A stretch of DNA of 64,000 nt from Buxus sempervirens (Eukaryota > Streptophyta > Magnoliopsida > Buxales > Buxaceae): positions 31,539,829 to 31,603,828 of the forward strand of contig OX387187.1 in the NCBI GenBank assembly GCA_947561395.2. Direction: 5' to 3'. Position numbers and translations under genes: made by a program. The notes beneath the pieces are model-generated. The model was not told the origin of the DNA. It saw only the letters and a program-made list of their open reading frames with translations, and made no database searches. Positions 32,783 to 45,889 of this stretch are shown one piece after another. Positions within the stretch are counted from its first letter, which is position 1. Each line of letters opens with the position of its first letter.

Positions 32783-35700
32783 GTCTTAGTGTAGCAGCTC
32801 ACTATCTTCTGGTCCAACTTGTAGTAGTGCTCCATCCTCTTCAAAGGTTTAATATCAAGGTCAAGGAATGATACCTAGAGAAAGTCAAGCAAGTCAGATT
32901 TGGTGGCAAAAAGGCTTAAAAATAGATTACTCTCACAGCTTTAATCTAATCAAAGAGCAAGAGGCTTAAAGACTTGAGGGGTCCTTTATTCTGGATAAGT
33001 TCATTTCCATTACTCTTGCCAGATGAAATATCATCATGGAAAAGCAATCTTTTATTCCCATGTTAATACTTTTAAATGAGTTCATGTTGCAGATGAAAAA
33101 GTGCCATTTCACCGGGGCATGAAGTATGATAGACAATCTTTTATGGGAAAATTAAACATCCATTTCTTTTCATTTCAACATATCAATAATTGATGCCCTT
33201 CTTGAAGGGCAACAGAGAAAAAGTACCCTATGAAAGAAACTATAGTTAACACCATCAATTATCTTATTTGGCAAAGTATACTGATTTCAAGCACCTGATA
33301 CATTTATATAAATTATCAGTGTTCAAACACAGAATTGCACCAGGATTTATTCCAATTTTGATCATCAATCTGTATCAGGATCAGACAAACCATGGTTGAT
33401 ACAAATGACAAGTCAGAAAAGTGAAGAAACAAAATTATTTGTCTTTCCCAATCAAAGCTAGGTCGACTGATCCTAAGTCGGATCAGAGGATCAAAATAAG
33501 TCAGTAAGTCTGACATTTATTTATAATGTCTTTGTCATGATCCAATTTTAGGTCATATAATCCTTAACAATGATAGTTACAGATGTTGGATCAAGCATCA
33601 AACTTGCTTAACCGCAGGCATGTTCTTAATAATATAGCATCTTTAAAAATATATTTTAAATTTAATATATATATATTCATTTTTCTTTTCTTATTCCATG
33701 CTTCTTCTTCTTTTCTTTTTTTTTATTAATATACTAATAAATTATTTTTCCAAACAGCTATGCCAAATCTGAAACCTGATATAGATCCCACAACCAAACA
33801 AGCAACCACATCATGTTGCTTTTGATATTAATATTCTAAGGCCAAGGGCTTTGAAAAGCCAGGTAACAAGGCCTACCACACAAAATAACATCAAAACAGG
33901 GAAGTAGAAATGCTGCATACCTTATATTCAAAATTTTGTTTTGTTGTGTCCAGATTTAAACTGCTGTATGGAGATTCTGAATCCTCTTCTCTTTGTCTAA
34001 AACTAATCATCATACTACAGTCCTTTGCAGTTGCAGCTATCAAATAGTTCCTCACAATCTTCAGGCTTTCTTCCAATGGAATTGCATGAAGTGACAAGCA
34101 CATATTTGACACTCCACCAAGATCTTTACATGCTGAGCAAGGCTGAGAAACAATGTTGTAATATGCATGAATTGCCCCTTCTATGTCTATCGTATCAAGC
34201 TTCTGGGCATCCAGAAGCCGATCCAGTACTCCTGATCTTATAACAACCTCCGAGACAAGCTTAAGAAAACTATCTGTGCTCTGTCCACAATCTGCCTTAA
34301 TAACACCATTAATCATATCTTCAAATGCTTCACTAGTCCCTTTACCATCTAAGCCCCCATATATGAGAGAACCGTTAAAAAATACACGGAAATTGTTCTG
34401 AGGAGTGGTAAAGAGAGCCTTGATAACTTTGTGTATTCGCTCACTAGATCCAGAGAACAGATCTAGTGGATCATATTCACTGATTTGAGATATCTGATCC
34501 ACATACAAAAAAGGTATCTTAATCATATTTGGTAAATAAAATTAGTAATTAGGTAAAGAAGTTTAAATAACTTCAGATTAAAAAAAAATTTATTAACATT
34601 TGCATTCTATGATTAGATTTCCATTAAAATGGGTACAGTAAAGAAGAATGCATTGAAGACGGAAGAATCACCTCTCCTTGATTAAGCTTCAAGATTTGGT
34701 GCATTCTAAAACGCGCCACACTCCTTTTAATAGCATTTCCTTCAGCTATGAATTTTGAACATGGCAGAAACCCACATTTTGGCTGCGTCAGGAAAAATAT
34801 ATACGTATATGATAAGAAAATGACTAGACAAAAAAGAAAAAACAGAATATAATAAAATAAGTCACATGCAAAAAGATTATGGAATCTACATGATTTAAAA
34901 ACCATGAAAAGAAAAGTACAACAATGAAAACATTAAAAAAATCCAAGAAAAGTGCATATCAGTTGCAGAAGCACCTTTATTTCCACAGATATGCAGGGTT
35001 TCTCCTTAACAATACCTGAAATAAGAAAACCAATGCAAGAAACTAGGGTAAGTACTACAAATAGTTTGAACTCAGTATAGTGGTTGCATGAAAGAATTTA
35101 AAACCATCATTTACTAAGTTAAAGAGTTGAATAATTTAAATCACATGAACCATGAAATTGAGGTGCAATTCATAAGATTAAACAAAATGTGAACTTAACA
35201 TCCTTCAATGTTGGTACATTTCATCCCTGTCAATAAATGACATGGTGTAAATCACGTACAAAGACATAATGATATTTAGTTTAAAAAAATGGTATCAAGC
35301 ACCAAGATTTCACTTTCAAAAGCTTGGTTAGTCAAGTGCAACACTTTGTACCCATGTGCAATTCAGGTATTCGCAAACATATATTTGTTCCATAATCATG
35401 CATGAGAGCAAAATATTGTGAGTAATGGGGATGAACTTTTCTTCTCTATCTTTCTTCCATTTACCTGCATTTCAAGAGCAAGAATTTACCTTGAGGGAAA
35501 GCTGAATGATCAGACATAAGGAGTGCAGAATCACAGAAAGTATTAACCCTAGCAGCATCAACTCGCCAACTAGGTCGCTCGTAGAGAATGTTCTTTTCAA
35601 CTGATTCCAGGAAATCTTTGGATACTAAGACCTGATTCTGCCATTTGCAAATGAAGCCAAATTTAAGACACCATGCTCTCATGATAATTATTCTCTCATA

Positions 35701-38700
35701 TAAAAAGCAAACATATACATAACAAAAAGTATAATTTATGTGTGTTTCTTGACCTTTACACAATGTGAACCAAATTTCTGACCAGTAAGTCAAATTTAAC
35801 CATTGGATTGGTGGACAATCTAGTAGTTTCTTTAGATTTTTTTTCCTAGCTATGGAAGATTTTCTTGCTTTTGCTTTTCAAAGGGTGATTAAGAATGACA
35901 AATTCTAGGCAGTGGTCGATCCTAGAGTTAGTCCACTGTATGAGTAATTTGAATGATAATACATATCCAACATGTATAGTTAAGCATTAACGTTGGAAAT
36001 AAAAGTATCTATTCCAAGTATTAATAATATCAGCAAACAAACAATTTCACTATCTCATCTGAGATCTCCATAAATAAACCAAGTCTATGAGCACAAGAAA
36101 CAAGTCTCTGAAGAAAAAAGGAAGAGTGAGGAAAAATTCACGACATATTACATTTCAGGATTTCCTTAAAAATCCAATAAGCAAAAGCACAATGGAAACT
36201 CTACTAGAACAAATCAAATTAGTTGCACTGTAGTATGTCATTAACCAATTGGGATATGGGCTCAAGCCAACTACTGATCATCATCTTGCATGCTCATTTG
36301 AGAGATTATTAATGCAGTTATAAAAAAAATTTATTTATTCAAGATCAGTGGCTCCATTCCAGATGACATCATACATGACAAACACTTAAATTAAGTTCAA
36401 CACCTGGATTTTACAGCAAACAAAAGTCAAAAATATAACAAGGGAATTTCAGGAAAACATACCCCAATATCTACATGTGAAGAACCCAACAATGGCCCCA
36501 TCACATATAGAACAAATAGTTGCCCAGCAGTTTCCTTTGAAGTGGATGATATAAGGGCATCAATATCTTTCCACAGAAGGCATTCATGTGTGGATAAAAT
36601 TGAAGCAGAATCCACACATTTAGAACTGTCCCTAGGAGTCTTCTGTATGCGTATTACTTTCCCAACCTATGGCAATCAATTCAACAATACATACCAACAA
36701 TAATTAACCATACTTTTAAGCCAAATCACAAATCATTAAGAAAAAGGAATTAGAAACCAGAAATTGCAACATAGTTCAGTGCTCTGGATGTAAGATTTAT
36801 CCACCTTTTCTTTTGTTTTAGCCTCCAGCATATAGGCAGAAATGCAGTCAGTTTGTATGACAACAAAATGTTTACTGCTACAAATTAGATGCCTGAAACT
36901 AAGAGATGAAAATGTATATATGGAACAGAAAAATACAGAAATCCAGGCGCTGCCTTTCATTTCTCGGGCGAAATGACCCATAAAGATTCTAGTACCATCT
37001 AATACGTGAACAGTGCCTTCAAAGTTGGCAATAAAGCTATATCATTCATAGTCTGCACATCACACCATTCACATAAAATGTGTTCTATTTTCAATGTATT
37101 ACACATCACAATTACAAGTGTAAAAAATTTTCATAATATATTACCTGTCCACTTCTGTGAAAATAATGAAAGTGGATCCCTGCAAACTCATTATCACCGT
37201 CAAGATTTATAAAAGTCATGAAGACTCATTATCAGTGTTTTTTTTAAAACCACTGGTTGTCACATAAGTGAATGTTTTAACATTCATGACCAACTGCATT
37301 CATGCCCTCTACAACAAAAACATATAACCTGCCAAGTAGTGGTGGACTCTTGTCATAATTCGAAGCTACATTGCAAGAATCGTGTGAGGATCAAGAGAAA
37401 GACAGACTCCTTTCTCCTGAATAATGCTGACAGCTTCAGCTTTTAACAAGCTGGGTTTGATGTATCATAGATCGTCTAATAATGAGCAGGGTTATGATTG
37501 AGATTTGTACCCACCCCAGCTGCGTAGATAAGAACAGGTTCAACTATTCGTTACAAAGCTATGATTCTATGTTTGCACTATCGATGTCAAAGGATTAAAA
37601 ACATGATGAAAACCAACTCAATTAGATGGAGACCAATAATGGCCATTGATTCAGCATTCCAAAACTGACACCAATCATGACCATTGGTTCCTATTTCAAA
37701 CAAGTCCAATGTCTAAATATGAATTAGATGGTTCAAGATCCCTCCCCGCAACTATTAGGTATATTAACAATCAAGGTTCTTCAGCCTCCTAGATTAGGCC
37801 AATGACTTGTTTATAGTCTACACAGTTAGGCAATCATTCAGGCAACATGCTCTACTGTAATTTATTTTGATTCCTGAGTACTTCTGTAGCACATTTAACA
37901 ACAAAGTTACTAAAAAAGGATCAAAATGAGATATTTCCTACTAACATGTCCTAATACATCAGTAACAAAATATTGCATATTAGAAATTCAGATTATATGA
38001 TTCCAATTAAAAATTAGGTAAGAGAATATAAAAACCTGATTTAAAGAATAAATCAAGCAACACTGGCAGTAAGTTTCAAGGTTACTTGCAAAACATTATA
38101 TAAGGGGAGTCCATGCAATGTTAGTATTTGAAATTCATAAGGAATATATTAAAAACTACAATGCATCATAATAAAAAAGTAAAATTAGAAATAACACAAT
38201 AAAATTAGAAAGATAAACCCACTTTGTAATAATAAAAATTATGAGTAATTAAGATTAAGGAAAAAAGTTCTGAGGTTCAACAGTGGACTGCGGGCCCAGT
38301 GAGAGAGAGAGAGAGAGAGAGAGATATATATATATATATATATATATGAAGTAATTGTTAAAGAAAAAAGAAAAAAATAAAATTACATTCATGATATGTC
38401 AAACTACAGAGATAGAGGGACCTGGTGGACTGAATGCCTAATAATTCCTCCTTTATATCCAAATGGAGCCTTAATGGATTTTTATACAAACAAAAAATGG
38501 TCAACTTAACATTCATAATCTGCTTTTAGTATCTATCTAAGTAATAATTTCTTACTAATGTACATTATTAGTTTATACTCCAAGCGTAATACCTACGATA
38601 AAATTTTCAAAATTATGCAATTAGATATACTATGCCATAGCCTGGCTCAAAAGCATGCAGAGGTGATGCCAACCAAGAAAAGCATCATCAAGGTCCTCAA

Positions 38701-39336
38701 AAAATGTCAACTCACACGCCGCCTATCTAAGCACCTTGTGAGGTGACTGCATTTGACAATAGCATTAGGAATGCTTGATTCTTAAACATTATAAAGGTGC
38801 AAAAATATGCGACTGATGTACAGAAAAGTAATGAAAAACTATGCAAATTAAACAAAAATTTTAATACCTATAAAAACAAGCAATGTAACAGAATATGAGT
38901 CCGAATTATGCCCATTTTGAATTACAAGATACACACATGCTATATTAATGATTAGAATGAGTCCTAATTTTGTGGAATAAACAGGGCAATGAGGGGATTG
39001 AATATCTTCATATCAAAGGACACCCATAGTTGACTTACCCAAAACCACTAGTGGCAGTGCGAAAAATTCATAATATCAGATTGTTTTAACTAAGAGATGA
39101 CAGCTAGATTATAATCCCTAATGAGGATGTCAATAATTTCATTTTCAATGGATCTTCTTTTTGAAACAATGATATTGCATCACATAATAAAACTATAAAG
39201 ATTATAAATGCTGAAAAGGAAGGCATGGGCATACAAAAGTAGGGGAAGTTCCAGCATAGCTGAGCACGAGATTAAAAGCTCCTTCTCCCCTGTAAATCCA
39301 GTCTGCCGCATCTTCTCCATTCAAAACTATCTCCAT
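32659..39336 (-). CDS. IPK1: Inositol-pentakisphosphate 2-kinase, seven coding exons (462 aa)
   Basis: Phosphorylates the 2-position of inositol pentakisphosphate with ATP to give phytate (InsP6), the last step of phytate synthesis. Coding exons on the minus strand, 5' to 3': 39336-39235, 36666-36463, 35631-35490, 35015-34975, 34782-34672, 34493-33921, 32874-32659. All introns are GT-AG and the phases join into one 462-codon frame; Arabidopsis IPK1 has 451 residues. Exon 1 gives MEIVLNGEDAADWIYRGEGA and NLVLSY, the nucleotide-binding glycine-rich start. Exon 2 starts VGKVIRIQK. Exons 4-5 give VEIKPKCGFLP and RFRMHQILKL. Exon 6 holds EYDPLDLFSGS, STPQNNFRVF-like TTPQNNFRVF, and AATAKDCSMMISF. 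Exon 7 holds LDLDIKPLKRM and YYKLDQKI. These are the family's conserved motifs in order. An inverted copy of exon 7 lies just downstream. Confidence 0.95.
38301..38347. repeat. Compound microsatellite (GA)n(TA)n in IPK1 intron 1
   Basis: About twelve GA units run directly into about twelve TA units within the 2.6-kb first coding intron. Confidence 0.9.
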
Positions 39337-41287
39337 GCATCCAATTGATCCCCTATGATGCCATTGAAACATGATAATCTCATATCAGAATATGATAAGC
39401 TGAAGAAAAACCCCCAGATGATATTTAAATATAAACATATTAATAGATAAGAAACAATACGATAGAGGTTTTTTTTTTCTTTTTTTAGCCTTGACCCTGA
39501 AATTTCTAGCATCTTGTTCTGGAAATCCAAAAAATTGATGATGATTTCAAGTCTTGATATGTGCCAAGAAGCCACTGCAACACCTAGAAATCAGTATATT
39601 TGAAGTTTGAATAATGAATTGACTTTTGACAGGAGATGCAATGAGCTCAAGAATAACCTAAAATACCAATATGACTGATGCAGATAAAGCATTTTCAACT
39701 TTTTGGATTTTCTTCCCTTCGTTGGTCTTGTTTTTCTGTTTATTTAACAGTTTATATTCAATTGTATAAATAAATGCAAGGTGGGTTTTCATGTAACAAT
39801 TTATACACATAAAGGATAGAAACAGAAGAAAAATATACTTCTGTGATGAGGCCAAAATGATCAATCCTTTACTAATTTAATACTAATCATGGAATACTTT
39901 AGACTTCAATTATATGTTTGTAATATTCTAGAGAGTAAATACAAAATCAATAATAAAGTAAGAAAAGATGTCATAGATTCCTGTTCCCATTTAAGTGTGA
40001 GGTGGAGTTCCTTTTCAGCTCCCTTTTCAGCATATATTATGTACAAAACACAACCTTTATGTTAAAAAAAAAAAAAGAAAAAAATTATTTAACACATGCT
40101 ACGTATAGATATGATTTTTAAATAAGACAATAGGCCAGCTCTGAAACCCAACTTTAGGGAGTAAGTTTTGGGTGTCTTGCCTGTTTGATCTGCACTATTG
40201 TCATTATGCATTCAGGTTATGTAGGTCTCAAGTTCATCCAAAGAATGGATAAAAAGATTATGATATATATCTCAGGTTACGTGTGTCCAGTTTAGATTAC
40301 AACTATAGTCATAAGCAGCACATAGTTTAACACTTTTTCGAAATCTAATCTCTCCTAGCTCCACTAGGTGGCAAGCAATAAATCAAAAAATTAAATTAAA
40401 TAAAATACTCCAAATCCACTGATTTTTTTTTCCAGCCAACGACAGAACACATAAATAAGAGTATTTACCTTTACTGCTTAGCCTATCCTTGCTGCCTGAG
40501 TAATCACTGATCTATTAAATCTACCATTCAATCACATTAATTACTTTAATGCAGAGCTTCAAATTTTCCCACAACATATATAAGTCAAATTACTATGAAT
40601 GCTTCAAATACAAAACCGAGTTCACATCACCTGCTACACTTGTTATAAACTGATCAAATAACTATGAAAATACACTTTCAATCCACTCAACAGTAAAAGC
40701 ATTAAAATAATAGACTGAAAACATATCTCTTAACGACAAACAATCCATAGAATTTCACCAAAACTATCAATAAAACCTAACTTTTGCCACAGCAACAAGA
40801 AGAAACAAAACAAAAAAGGGAGCCATATTCAAGAAACCCAGCCACGAAAAACATCAAAATCACATTTAAAACATCAAACAAAAGCTAAAATTCAATAAAA
40901 AGAAATAAAACGAAACTTGTCAGAATTTGTCTATAAATGTACATTCACACGGTTCAATCAACGGTTAAAACACTAAAACAACTCACGCAAAGCACTTCCT
41001 AACATGGCATTTCCCAAATCCGCACCACATTTTTAACAAAACCTAAATTTCACCAAAATCAACTAGGAACACACTAAAAGACTGAGAGCCACACTCGCTA
41101 AACCCAACCATGTAAAAACATCAAAATCACATTCATAACATCACATCACATCACATACTAGCTAAAATTTAAGAAAGAAAAAAAGGGAAAAAACTCACAA
41201 TTTGTCCTATAAACTCAATGCAACGGATGAAGAAAGAAAGTGAATTCAGCAGTAATCGAAGGAAAGCATGAAAATGAACACACTTAC
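39337..41287 (-). other. 5'UTR intron of IPK1
   Basis: On the minus strand a donor GTAAGTG lies at 41287, just after CTGTAACAGG. A plausible acceptor (...GGCATCATAG) lies about 20 nt before the start ATG at 39336. The roughly 1.9-kb span is AT-rich with no coding signal. A long leader intron is common in plant genes and often raises expression. Confidence 0.6.
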
Positions 41288-41700
41288 CCTGTTACAGAAC
41301 ATAAAGGACAAGAAGGGAGTGAAACCCTAGAACTCCAGAAGAGAGAGAGAGAGAGAATTGGAGAAAGCGAGGAGTAGCAGATGTAGCCACGCTTCGCCTC
41401 TTCTTCTTACGAAGTGCCAAAGGAGACAGCGTCGCTATCAGTTTGTAGGAAGCAGGATATTCCAGAGTGAGAAATGAGAATGTTTTCTTATGTTGTCGTA
41501 TCCACAAAAAAAATATAGAAATAATATAATTGTGAAACACGAAGAATACAGAAGGATACTTTCGTCTGCCACGAACAGCCATGTGTCCAATTTGTCGTTC
41601 CCTCTGGTGCCGCTCCATGGTAGGGTAACATAGGGGATAGTGGCAGTGTTCACGATTTTGGCTACACGTCACCGCGTGCTGCCAAAATTTTGTTTTTAAA
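41288..41700 (-). promoter_or_regulatory. IPK1 5'UTR exon and promoter region
   Basis: The minus strand from about 41360 to 41288 is a pyrimidine-rich (CTCTCTCTCT) leader with CTAGGGTTTCAC. Upstream sequence to about 41700 should hold the promoter; I see no convincing TATA box. Confidence 0.5.
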
Positions 41701-42010
41701 GGGTAATGATGTGTTTCGGTTAAAAATGGACGATTTATATTTCTGATGATTTTTTATGGCATGCTAGTGAAACGAAACAGCGTGCCAAGCGAAACGGAGC
41801 GAAACAGAGAGAGAAACGAAAATCTTTTAATTACCATTAACAATTTGTAAGGGCGTGTAGGCGAAATTTCTCCAAAATCTAAAAAATCCTATTTTTGTCC
41901 ATTTTTTGCCCTTTTTGATTTTTTCACCATTTTGATGGCAAAACCACCGGCATGCCAGCTAAATTTTGTTTCGTGCAATGGACGGCACGCCCGTCTGCGT
42001 CGAAATGATA
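41701..42010. repeat. Degenerate repeat with GTGCC-rich motifs
   Basis: GCGTGCC, GGCATGCC and GGCACGCC words with GAAACGAAAC repeats recall the foldback element at 26684-27103. No ends or duplication could be fixed. Confidence 0.35.
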
Positions 42011-42896
42011 AATCTTGCATAGTGGTACCATATTTCGCCAGCCTACGCACGCATGTTGCCGCCTTCCTTTTGTTTTCATTGCCAACCTCCCGCACAGGAT
42101 CATGTTGGATTAAAATTCACAGAAAGAAAAGACAGAAAAACAGACACCCAACCTATCACTCTACCACAAAGGATATGCCACTACACTGCTAATGAAATTT
42201 CTGGGTTGAAGGCAATGGAATCTCCGCCATCAAACGTTGATCTTAAGTCTGCTTAGTTTTTTACTTTGTTGTTAAGAGCATCCTTCCCCGACACCTATGG
42301 ACTCCATAAGATTAATGATATAGTATTCTACAATCACTCCGAACAATTCCCTTCAAGTGATAAGTGGTTAATTAGTATAATTGAAACTCTAGTAAACCCA
42401 TCCGTGATCTCAATAGTAGTAATGAAAAAGAAATTAAAGAAGACGTTGCGGGAACAAGTAGAAGAGATTTTGCTCGTCGCAATTAATAAACAACCAGTTA
42501 AAGTGAAAATAGAAAACATGGAAAACTGTTCACCTTCAAACGGTTCAATATCCAAGCATAAAAATGACTTCCAGCTGTTCTCTATTAGATTGCTCAGGAT
42601 TTTGCCGCTGTTAGGGAAAGATAATCTAGGTTGGAGGAAGGGTTGAAAAAGAATGAAAGAGTTGGGTTTTGAAAAAGAGATCGGTTTAATCTAAAACCGA
42701 TTCAAAGTATAAAAACTAGGTTTGTGAGTTGTAAACCAGGGGCAAAAGGGACATTTTTTCCATCTCCTGACATATGTAGTGGGGCATTCCATCATTTTGT
42801 TTATAAAATCAGTGTAAATTGGGCAATTGGTTGTGAAGGTAATGTATTGTGGAATAATGTTTTAAAAGATAGGGTGTACCATAATTTTCCCTAAAA
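42011..42896. other. Stretch without a recognised gene
   Basis: A 126-codon plus-strand frame (42266-42646) contains a lysine-rich segment but no domain or splice support I recognise; treated as unproven. Confidence 0.35.
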
Positions 42897-43102
42897 TCTA
42901 TATCATATATAATGGCAATAGGTCTTTTGGAAAGCGTGCCAAACAAAATGTGCAGCTTTCCAAAATAGCCCTTACACACCTATTGACAAGATTCATTAAT
43001 TAAGGGTACAACGGTCAAAACTTATAATTAGTTTTAAAAAATTTTCCTCACCCTCGTTCTCCCTTCCTACACACGTGCAGGACTGCACATGCATCCTGCT
43101 AA
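42897..43102 (+). mobile_element. Short non-autonomous Helitron-like element, copy 1
   Basis: The 206 bp segment starts TCTATATCATATATAATGG after an A and ends CATCCTGCTAA before a T. Helitrons insert between A and T, start with TC and end CTRR. A GTGCAGgaCTGCAC hairpin lies about 15 nt before the CTAA end, as expected for a Helitron 3' end. It shares its ends and an internal AAGCGTGCCAAAC motif with 57626-57854. Confidence 0.65.
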
Positions 43103-43729
43103 TATTAGTAATCATGGAACACGCTGCAGAGGAAGTAGTTTGATGATTTAAATCCAGAAAACAATGTGCTATTGGGTGTTCAAATATAATTCCTCCATGT
43201 TTGGATTGTACATGAAAATCAAGGCAATATTTTCACTCCTATAACCCCAATCTTTTGCAAGGAGTAGAGCCAATGGAAGGCATATGTCCGCTCATTCCCA
43301 TAACCCCTAAACGAGAGACAAATGGGAAAGAGATGTAGAAGACAGCCTACGTATAAATGTCTCCCTCTTCTTTTCCTTTCTTACATGCGAGAAGGAGGTG
43401 ATTTGGGATGATAAACGAAGGTGTCCTTTGCATACGAGGAGAGATGACGCAGGAAAGATAAAAAGAAAAAATCAGATATCATTCTAAAAGACAAGAAAAT
43501 TCATGAATACCTTGAATTCATAAAGAATAAGAGAGAAAAAACTTGTAATTCTTAAAAAACAATGTAAATTCGTGTACAATCTTTACCCCTTATTTATAAA
43601 CCTCTAAAGACCCCAAAACAATATAGAAACATCTAAAATTAGGACTCATACTTATGGTAAACAACTAAGAGTTAAAATTTAACTCTAAAACCTCTTAAAG
43701 ATAAATTGAATAACTTGGTTTTTGGGATA
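43103..43729. other. Stretch without a recognised gene
   Basis: AT-rich, short frames only; nothing recognisable. Confidence 0.4.
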
Positions 43730-43952
43730 TTTTTTTAAATATAAATTGAATCCGAATTTGTACAACCTATTAAGTATGTTTTCGGTTCGGATCTTTTTCA
43801 GATCAGATACATGTATATCCGAATTTGAATCCGAATTTTTTCGAATCCGAAATTCTAGATCCGTATCCGAACCAAGGATCTAAATCCTATATCCGAATTC
43901 GGCAATTTTGGATCGAATTTGGATATATATATTTGACTCATTGCCAGCCCTA
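43730..43952. mobile_element. Partial hAT-type MITE (right end)
   Basis: Contains TCCGAATTTGAATCCGAATT, GATCTAAATCCTATATCCGA and the terminus CATTGCCAGCCCTA, matching the right half of 48929-49645. The left terminus is missing or diverged. Confidence 0.6.
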
Positions 43953-44499
43953 ATCATGACACTTTGCTTGGTGATTTGTTTTCTTTTCCAGCCCTACTAT
44001 CAGAACTGTCATGGCTTTTAAGATGGCTAACTAACGCCTATTAGTATTTAATATGAAGTAGAGTCTATGCTAGGAGCAATTATCCGGTTCTCATAAAATG
44101 AAACAGTGTGGTCCCCTTCTAAGAGGGAAATTCTAAGACAATCCTAGGAATATAAACCACATCAGCCACCAAATCATCCTTGAATGAAGCCATATTGCAA
44201 AGACAGGACTGTGACAAAAAAAAGGAATCACTAGACGACATGGTTTACCTGAGTTGATGAAGGCAGGCAGCAAATAAGCAAGGAAGCGACGACGGCGAGC
44301 AAGGCAACGACGAGCAAGGCAAGGCAACGACGGCGACGAGCAAGGCAAAACCCTTAATCGATGATGAGCAAGGCAGTGATACCGGAGGCAACGAGCGAAG
44401 GCGACGAGAGACGGTGACAGGAAGTGCGACAGCGAAGGCGCGGCAAAACCCTTTACAGATCGAGAGTAAAAACGAAACCCAGTAAAAAATGAAAGAGGG
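43953..44499. other. Stretch with GACGAGCAAGGCAACGACG repeats
   Basis: Near 44270-44400 a short GCAAGGCAACGACGAGCA motif recurs, giving a Ser/Pro/Arg-rich frame on the minus strand with no domain. It may be interior sequence of the CACTA-type element whose end follows. Confidence 0.35.
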
Positions 44500-44879
44500 G
44501 TGGCTTCGTAGGGGGAGAAATTAGGTAGATTTTCAGCGGCGGTAACTTATACAGCTGCTAATTAATATATTAACGGCGGGGAAAATTTGCCGATGCAAAA
44601 GATTAACACCGACGGGAATATTACCACCTGTGAAGACAGGTCTCACTTATTACCAACGGTAATAAGTTTACCGCCGGTGAAAAGTAAACACCGGCGGTAA
44701 ATTACTGCTGATATATATCTGTTTGTGCCAAATTAACTCGCTCGCGCGCTTTTTTTTTTTTTTTAGTTTTAGCTTTTAGAGGCGGCAATTGTTATTACTG
44801 CCGGTATTTGTCGTTTTAGAGGTGGGTTTTACCTACAGCTAGTAAAGGTCCGTCATCTAAAGTCCATTGTTTTGTAGTG
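44500..44879. mobile_element. CACTA-type transposon end
   Basis: The right boundary, read on the minus strand, starts CACTACAAAACAATGG, the CACTA terminus. Inward, subterminal motifs of the type ACCGCCGGTG and CACCGGCGGTAA recur in both orientations (44525-44705), which is the usual transposase-binding region. No matching left CACTA end or transposase was found, so the element is truncated or a fragment. Confidence 0.7.
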
Positions 44880-45164
44880 AGAAATGAAGAGTAGTTCATC
44901 CTAAGGTGGCAGTAGTTTAAAGATTTGTTTGATAGATATAGTAGTGCCTGCACCGATGCTATGATTGGTCCATTCATATTTAAAAAATATATTATTAAAA
45001 GTTCAATCCACCAATCACAAAATCCGGTGTGGGTGTGTTAGAATTTTGGATAAAGATGATTTCCATTATCTCGACATCAAGAATCTTAGGGAGCATTTAA
45101 ATAAGGGAAGAAAAAGGGGGGATTAACCCTGATTTCCATCAACATTTCGACATCAAGATTCTTA

Positions 45165-45885
45165 GGCTGCGTTTGGATAGCCTGATTTGTCCGGATTTTG
45201 TAAGAAAGTTAACTTTCCAGCAAAAGTTTGGCTTTTGGATACTCGGAATGTGTGGGGTCCACTGAAAATAAAAAGCCGTCAAACTCCGTTCAAAGCCCAT
45301 TTTGCCGGATTTTGTTTTCCAACCAAAATGGTCGGATTTTGTCGGAAAAGAAAATGCTATCTGTTGTTTTCCTTTTCTACCCCTTCATGCCTCCTTCAAC
45401 CCACCAACGAGCATTTGGTTCGTTCTCATCCGAATATTATTTGAATATTATTAATAAATTGGATGTTAATTAATTAATTAATTGAAATGATTATCCGAAT
45501 ATTATTAATTAGATGTCATTATTATTAAAAATATTATTTGAATATTAATTTTAATATATTAATAATACCAATGTTAATATTAATATTTATATTATTAATG
45601 AGCCCTATGACATGTGCACAAGCCACATATTTGTAGCTTCATCAAATCACTCCACATTTTATTACATTTGTACAATAAGGGTAAAATGGGTAAATGTAAA
45701 TGTTTTCTCATTTATTCTTATTAACCAAACACTCCAACCAAGATTTTTTGTCAGTTTTCATACATTTTCCTGGTACAACCAAATAGCTTCAAGGAAAGTT
45801 AACTTTTACTTTCCTAAATATCACTTTCTTGCATATCACTTTCCTAACTGACTTTCTGACTTAATCCGGCTATCCAAATGCAGCC
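45165..45885. mobile_element. Tourist-like MITE, copy 2
   Basis: Left end GGCTGCGTTTGGATAGCC; right end (minus strand) GGCTGCATTTGGATAGCC: near-perfect 18-bp terminal inverted repeats. The flanking triplets are TTA on the left and TCA on the right, compatible with a decayed 3-bp PIF/Harbinger duplication. 721 bp with no transposase; the interior matches 27664-28452. Confidence 0.75.
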
Positions 45886-45889
45886 TCAG

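Noticed and set aside
36736..36981. Minus-strand frame inside an IPK1 intron
   Set aside because: No conserved IPK1 sequence and not needed; exon 2 joins exon 1 directly in phase.
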